Shown: positions 33,601-34,400 of the stretch, in pieces | How positions within the stretch are numbered: position 1 is the stretch's first letter | Layout of the letters: the number at the start of each line of letters is the position of its first letter | NCBI GenBank assembly: GCA_949538655.1 | Contig: CATISE010000078.1 | Span: 1 to 34,400, forward strand | DNA: 34,400 nt | Direction of reading: 5' to 3' | DNA from: Marine Group II euryarchaeote MED-G33 | GTDB taxonomy: Archaea > Thermoplasmatota > Poseidoniia > Poseidoniales > Thalassarchaeaceae | Notes under the pieces: generated by a model | Told to the model about the DNA's origin: nothing | The model's database searches: none | Seen by the model: only the letters and a program-made list of their open reading frames with translations | Program-made: the position numbers and the translations under genes

Positions 33601-33903
33601 ACAGTGACCGAGCAGGACATGTGTGGTGGAACTTGCAGCGCTGACATGTACTTTGGTATCGCAGGCAAGGACTCAGTCGGTAACGTAGCCGACCCGGGTG
33701 CAGATATGTATGCAGACATGAAGGCAGGCCTAGATGTGCCTGACAATATCGATGCTACAGACCCAGGTGCTGAAGACGAAGGCATGCCATCTACCGCAAT
33801 CTACGCAATCATTGGATTGGTCGTACTTGCAGTGATTGGTGGCGCTTTCATCCTCACCCGTGGCGCAGAAGCCGACGGTGATGACAAAGAGTGGGATTAC
33901 TGA
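30643..33903 (+). CDS. probably abundant surface protein with C-terminal anchor
   Basis: A 1086-residue secreted protein. The signal peptide (KQIVPIVLTALMMTSLFAG) is followed by a CARDB-like domain (about 45-190, with GDTVYFRPIIINDG and DTDLTNNDMTYQVTVQ), a PKD-like segment (ITMRARGMD ... MVTATVTDGNG), two fibronectin-like segments near the end (DARIDVAWGYG and LTFTWDATGTDD), a C-terminal helix (IYAIIGLVVLAVIGGAFIL) and a short acidic tail ending EWDY. Cysteines are frequent. GTG 30643 is set by GGGAGG. The strong TATA box, ribosome site, terminator and many C-ending codons (GAC, AAC, ATC, TTC) compared with neighbours suggest high expression. An S-layer-like coat is possible but not shown. 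Confidence 0.8.
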   Translation: MKQIVPIVLTALMMTSLFAGIDFVDELKDTNEMETGGRAAYELNLHDVLEPRETFVDQAGNTRNGIDVGDTVYFRPIIINDGDNAHDEFNVRVTVTPAGDGQTAVIDSLDDVVCPGNTAETGCSYNTLGAGDFLGGGNYRIQAESGGDLAWTPSVPGDYTVTISIDVDSSMDTDLTNNDMTYQVTVQHYRDIVVDLCWTDGPGGECLSEAAGGYDNVQGEGPHNFALTVTADGSESWAPRATTVSVELSGAYSTTSMKPTSFDSDGDGAMEMASDNGHMYTVVVGDATDVDVWHNMSNLDSPVTDANDLAENPCTNGDNPCQQSRTVMVYQQAYVFHGEIAGDTAAEGASSAPVGFSITAMLQSMDEYSPSSGASGGMGPGGQNDTEEPSIIMKENSVDYDDRTGNNDGTLAGYFSVFHDIGVTSLTAGDNEATEGTLNVGVTTLKANVVFGGSAGDNEYDWAVTFSVTDENGQSALGGDPGIADSCEDGSEDAYSHALLSETAPGSFPEGKACLDVNLQAGRYTVTATSSLLGATSLPSNATDMNGGNDVRATFYEVINDNPTVFITLDEIARGDESVEAPVIVGDTITMRARGMDTESTDEELMYSWKRVTASGEVEEMLCDLTICTVETDMSWAGERMVTATVTDGNGASASDSMLMSVWNSYSADMSVTGATMSYSIVYGPMVNYNVSAADADAFTAQQLGNNAGSYDSVVAFDLTVSNLMMPADMGTETLTIDFDGDATNSWGLWYKRTTDSPWTSVNHITSSAGAASGTTMTFSHDGSMEGNLGGGTYAIFDAATAGAQPPATGVSGLTATLAPDARIDVAWGYGENPQFASGDTVNVYWCAWADADTSCDAMAGTSIAGQDPVTQAWQHNGVDATKYTILVQTQNGNTDAVTGAMLTGGLAEITVTADGSVTPAPTLSNAAATMTSTNDGLTFTWDATGTDDVSSWVVCWAGTQDIVNNEFDSLLGNSCATTEDTTSSITVTEQDMCGGTCSADMYFGIAGKDSVGNVADPGADMYADMKAGLDVPDNIDATDPGAEDEGMPSTAIYAIIGLVVLAVIGGAFILTRGAEADGDDKEWDY

Positions 33904-33954
33904 AATCCCGCAGGCCTCGAAACAAAACATGACCCGTCCATGAGACGGTGACCC

Positions 33955-33992
33955 GGGCCGGGCCCCCTATAGGGGGCCCGGTCCTTTTTTTT
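33955..33992 (+). terminator. intrinsic-type terminator after the surface protein
   Basis: A 24-base perfect palindrome at 33958-33981 (arm CCGGGCCCCCTA) extended by three pairs (one G-T) to 33955-33984, directly followed by eight T at 33985-33992. A smaller hairpin, CCGTC-CATGA-GACGG, precedes it at 33934-33948. Confidence 0.85.
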
Positions 33993-34259
33993 GTTTCCGA
34001 TTTCACCAATGTTCGGATCATAAAAATTGTTAGATTCTTGTTATCAGGCTCACAGTTGACCGATTTTTGGCGTGTAGAAACCGACATTTCCGCATGTCTT
34101 TTTTCATGTTTGAAATCAATTATCGAGCAATCATATTCTGTGGATGGAGTTTGTTACAAATTGTTTGTACCACTTATTTTCGTAGATTTTAACTGCTCAA
34201 AAATATCTGCGCAGTTTGTCGAACAGAATTGAGAAATCAAAGGGTTTGCACCCATACGG
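33993..34259. other. AT-rich gene-free stretch
   Basis: Together with the terminator this makes a 414-base gap between genes (33904-34317). It is richer in T than its surroundings. I see no convincing gene. A loose inverted repeat TACAAA-TTG-TTTGTA at 34155-34169 could be an operator for the next gene, about 90 bases before its TATA box, but is weak. Confidence 0.5.
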
Positions 34260-34267
34260 TTATATCT
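34260..34267 (+). promoter_or_regulatory. TATA box of the 34318 gene
   Basis: TTATATCT implies a start near 34290 and a leader of about 28 bases with GGGGT at 34306-34310 as ribosome site, the same plan as at 30588. Confidence 0.55.
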
Positions 34268-34317
34268 ACGTCAGAACGTGGAACGGCCTGTTCATAGGAC
34301 ACTCTGGGGTATCTTGA

Positions 34318-34400
34318 ATGGTGACAAATGGAAACAAGAAGGTGTTGGGCGGCAGTTGGCTGTTGCTCACGCTATTGATGATTGGAATGAGTTGGGCCCA
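34318..34400 (+). CDS. N-terminal fragment of a secreted protein
   Basis: ATG 34318 opens a frame that runs out of the window after 27 codons. The start is charged (GNKK) and then hydrophobic (SWLLLTLLMIGMSWA), a signal peptide. GGGGT lies 7 bases before the ATG. The promoter plan matches the surface gene just upstream, which hints at a second surface protein; the rest is not visible. Confidence 0.6.
   Translation, partial: MVTNGNKKVLGGSWLLLTLLMIGMSWA

Noticed and set aside
33948..34232. 94-residue plus frame downstream of the surface gene
   Set aside because: It runs through the terminator hairpin and its T-run and shows no protein-like pattern.
1..34400. CRISPR arrays, insertion sequences, phage or integrase genes
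   Set aside because: No spaced direct repeats, transposase motifs or attachment-site duplications were seen at either tRNA.

Overview
The window looks like chromosomal DNA from an uncultured marine planktonic archaeon, most likely Thermoplasmatota of the Marine Group II / Poseidoniales type. Archaeal signs are a Nob1 rRNA-maturation nuclease, a class I dehydroquinase, KaiC-like RecA ATPases, intron-less class II tRNA-Ser and tRNA-Glu, and archaeal promoters (TATA-like boxes 26-29 bases before the start codon or the inferred transcription start). The bacterial-type gyrase pair, the many very large secreted proteins with a C-terminal membrane anchor, and a GC-x-D-x-x-A-x-NY ... DGSC motif fit that group. 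The taxon is inferred; no marker phylogeny was possible.

Layout. 1-175: tail of a membrane-anchored protein. 358-3692 (minus): four overlapping genes, a pilin-like lamin-tail protein followed by three RecA/KaiC-like proteins of which only the first has an intact Walker A. 3812-7165 (plus): large surface protein, ending exactly against a tRNA-Ser. 7297-12075 (minus): gyrB-gyrA, the GyrA carrying a C-terminal EF-hand. 12335-13132 (plus): aroD. 13133-18266 (minus): a giant PKD-repeat metalloprotease and a small membrane-anchored protein. 18351-21445 (plus): glutaminyl cyclase, a membrane protein with an Ig-like domain, and a thymidylate kinase with a long unexplained C-terminal half. 21446-22222 (minus): DUF2085 protein. 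22310-23086 (plus): Smr domain set among membrane helices. 23087-23982 (minus): DedA protein, tRNA-Glu and a 45-residue zinc-ribbon protein. 24072-24527 (plus): Nob1. 24559-25116 (minus): MoaD-like protein and TatA. 25170-30511 (plus): ABC ATPase and a giant FtsX-like permease. 30643-33903 (plus): a probably abundant surface protein with a strong promoter and terminator. 34318-34400: start of another secreted protein.

Themes. Much of the window concerns the cell surface: secreted or anchored giants, a protease, an N-terminal Gln cyclase, the Tat pore and a lipoprotein-type ABC exporter. Genes are tightly packed: several convergent pairs abut with no spacer, and divergent pairs appear to share one TATA box. 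First genes of transcripts tend to be leaderless with a TATA-like box about 27 bases before the ATG, while internal genes and the most expressed surface genes carry GGAGG/GAGGTG ribosome sites. The least explained pieces are the KaiC trio operon, the EF-hand on GyrA, the C-terminal half of the thymidylate kinase, the membrane-bound Smr protein and the propeller-like insert in the permease.
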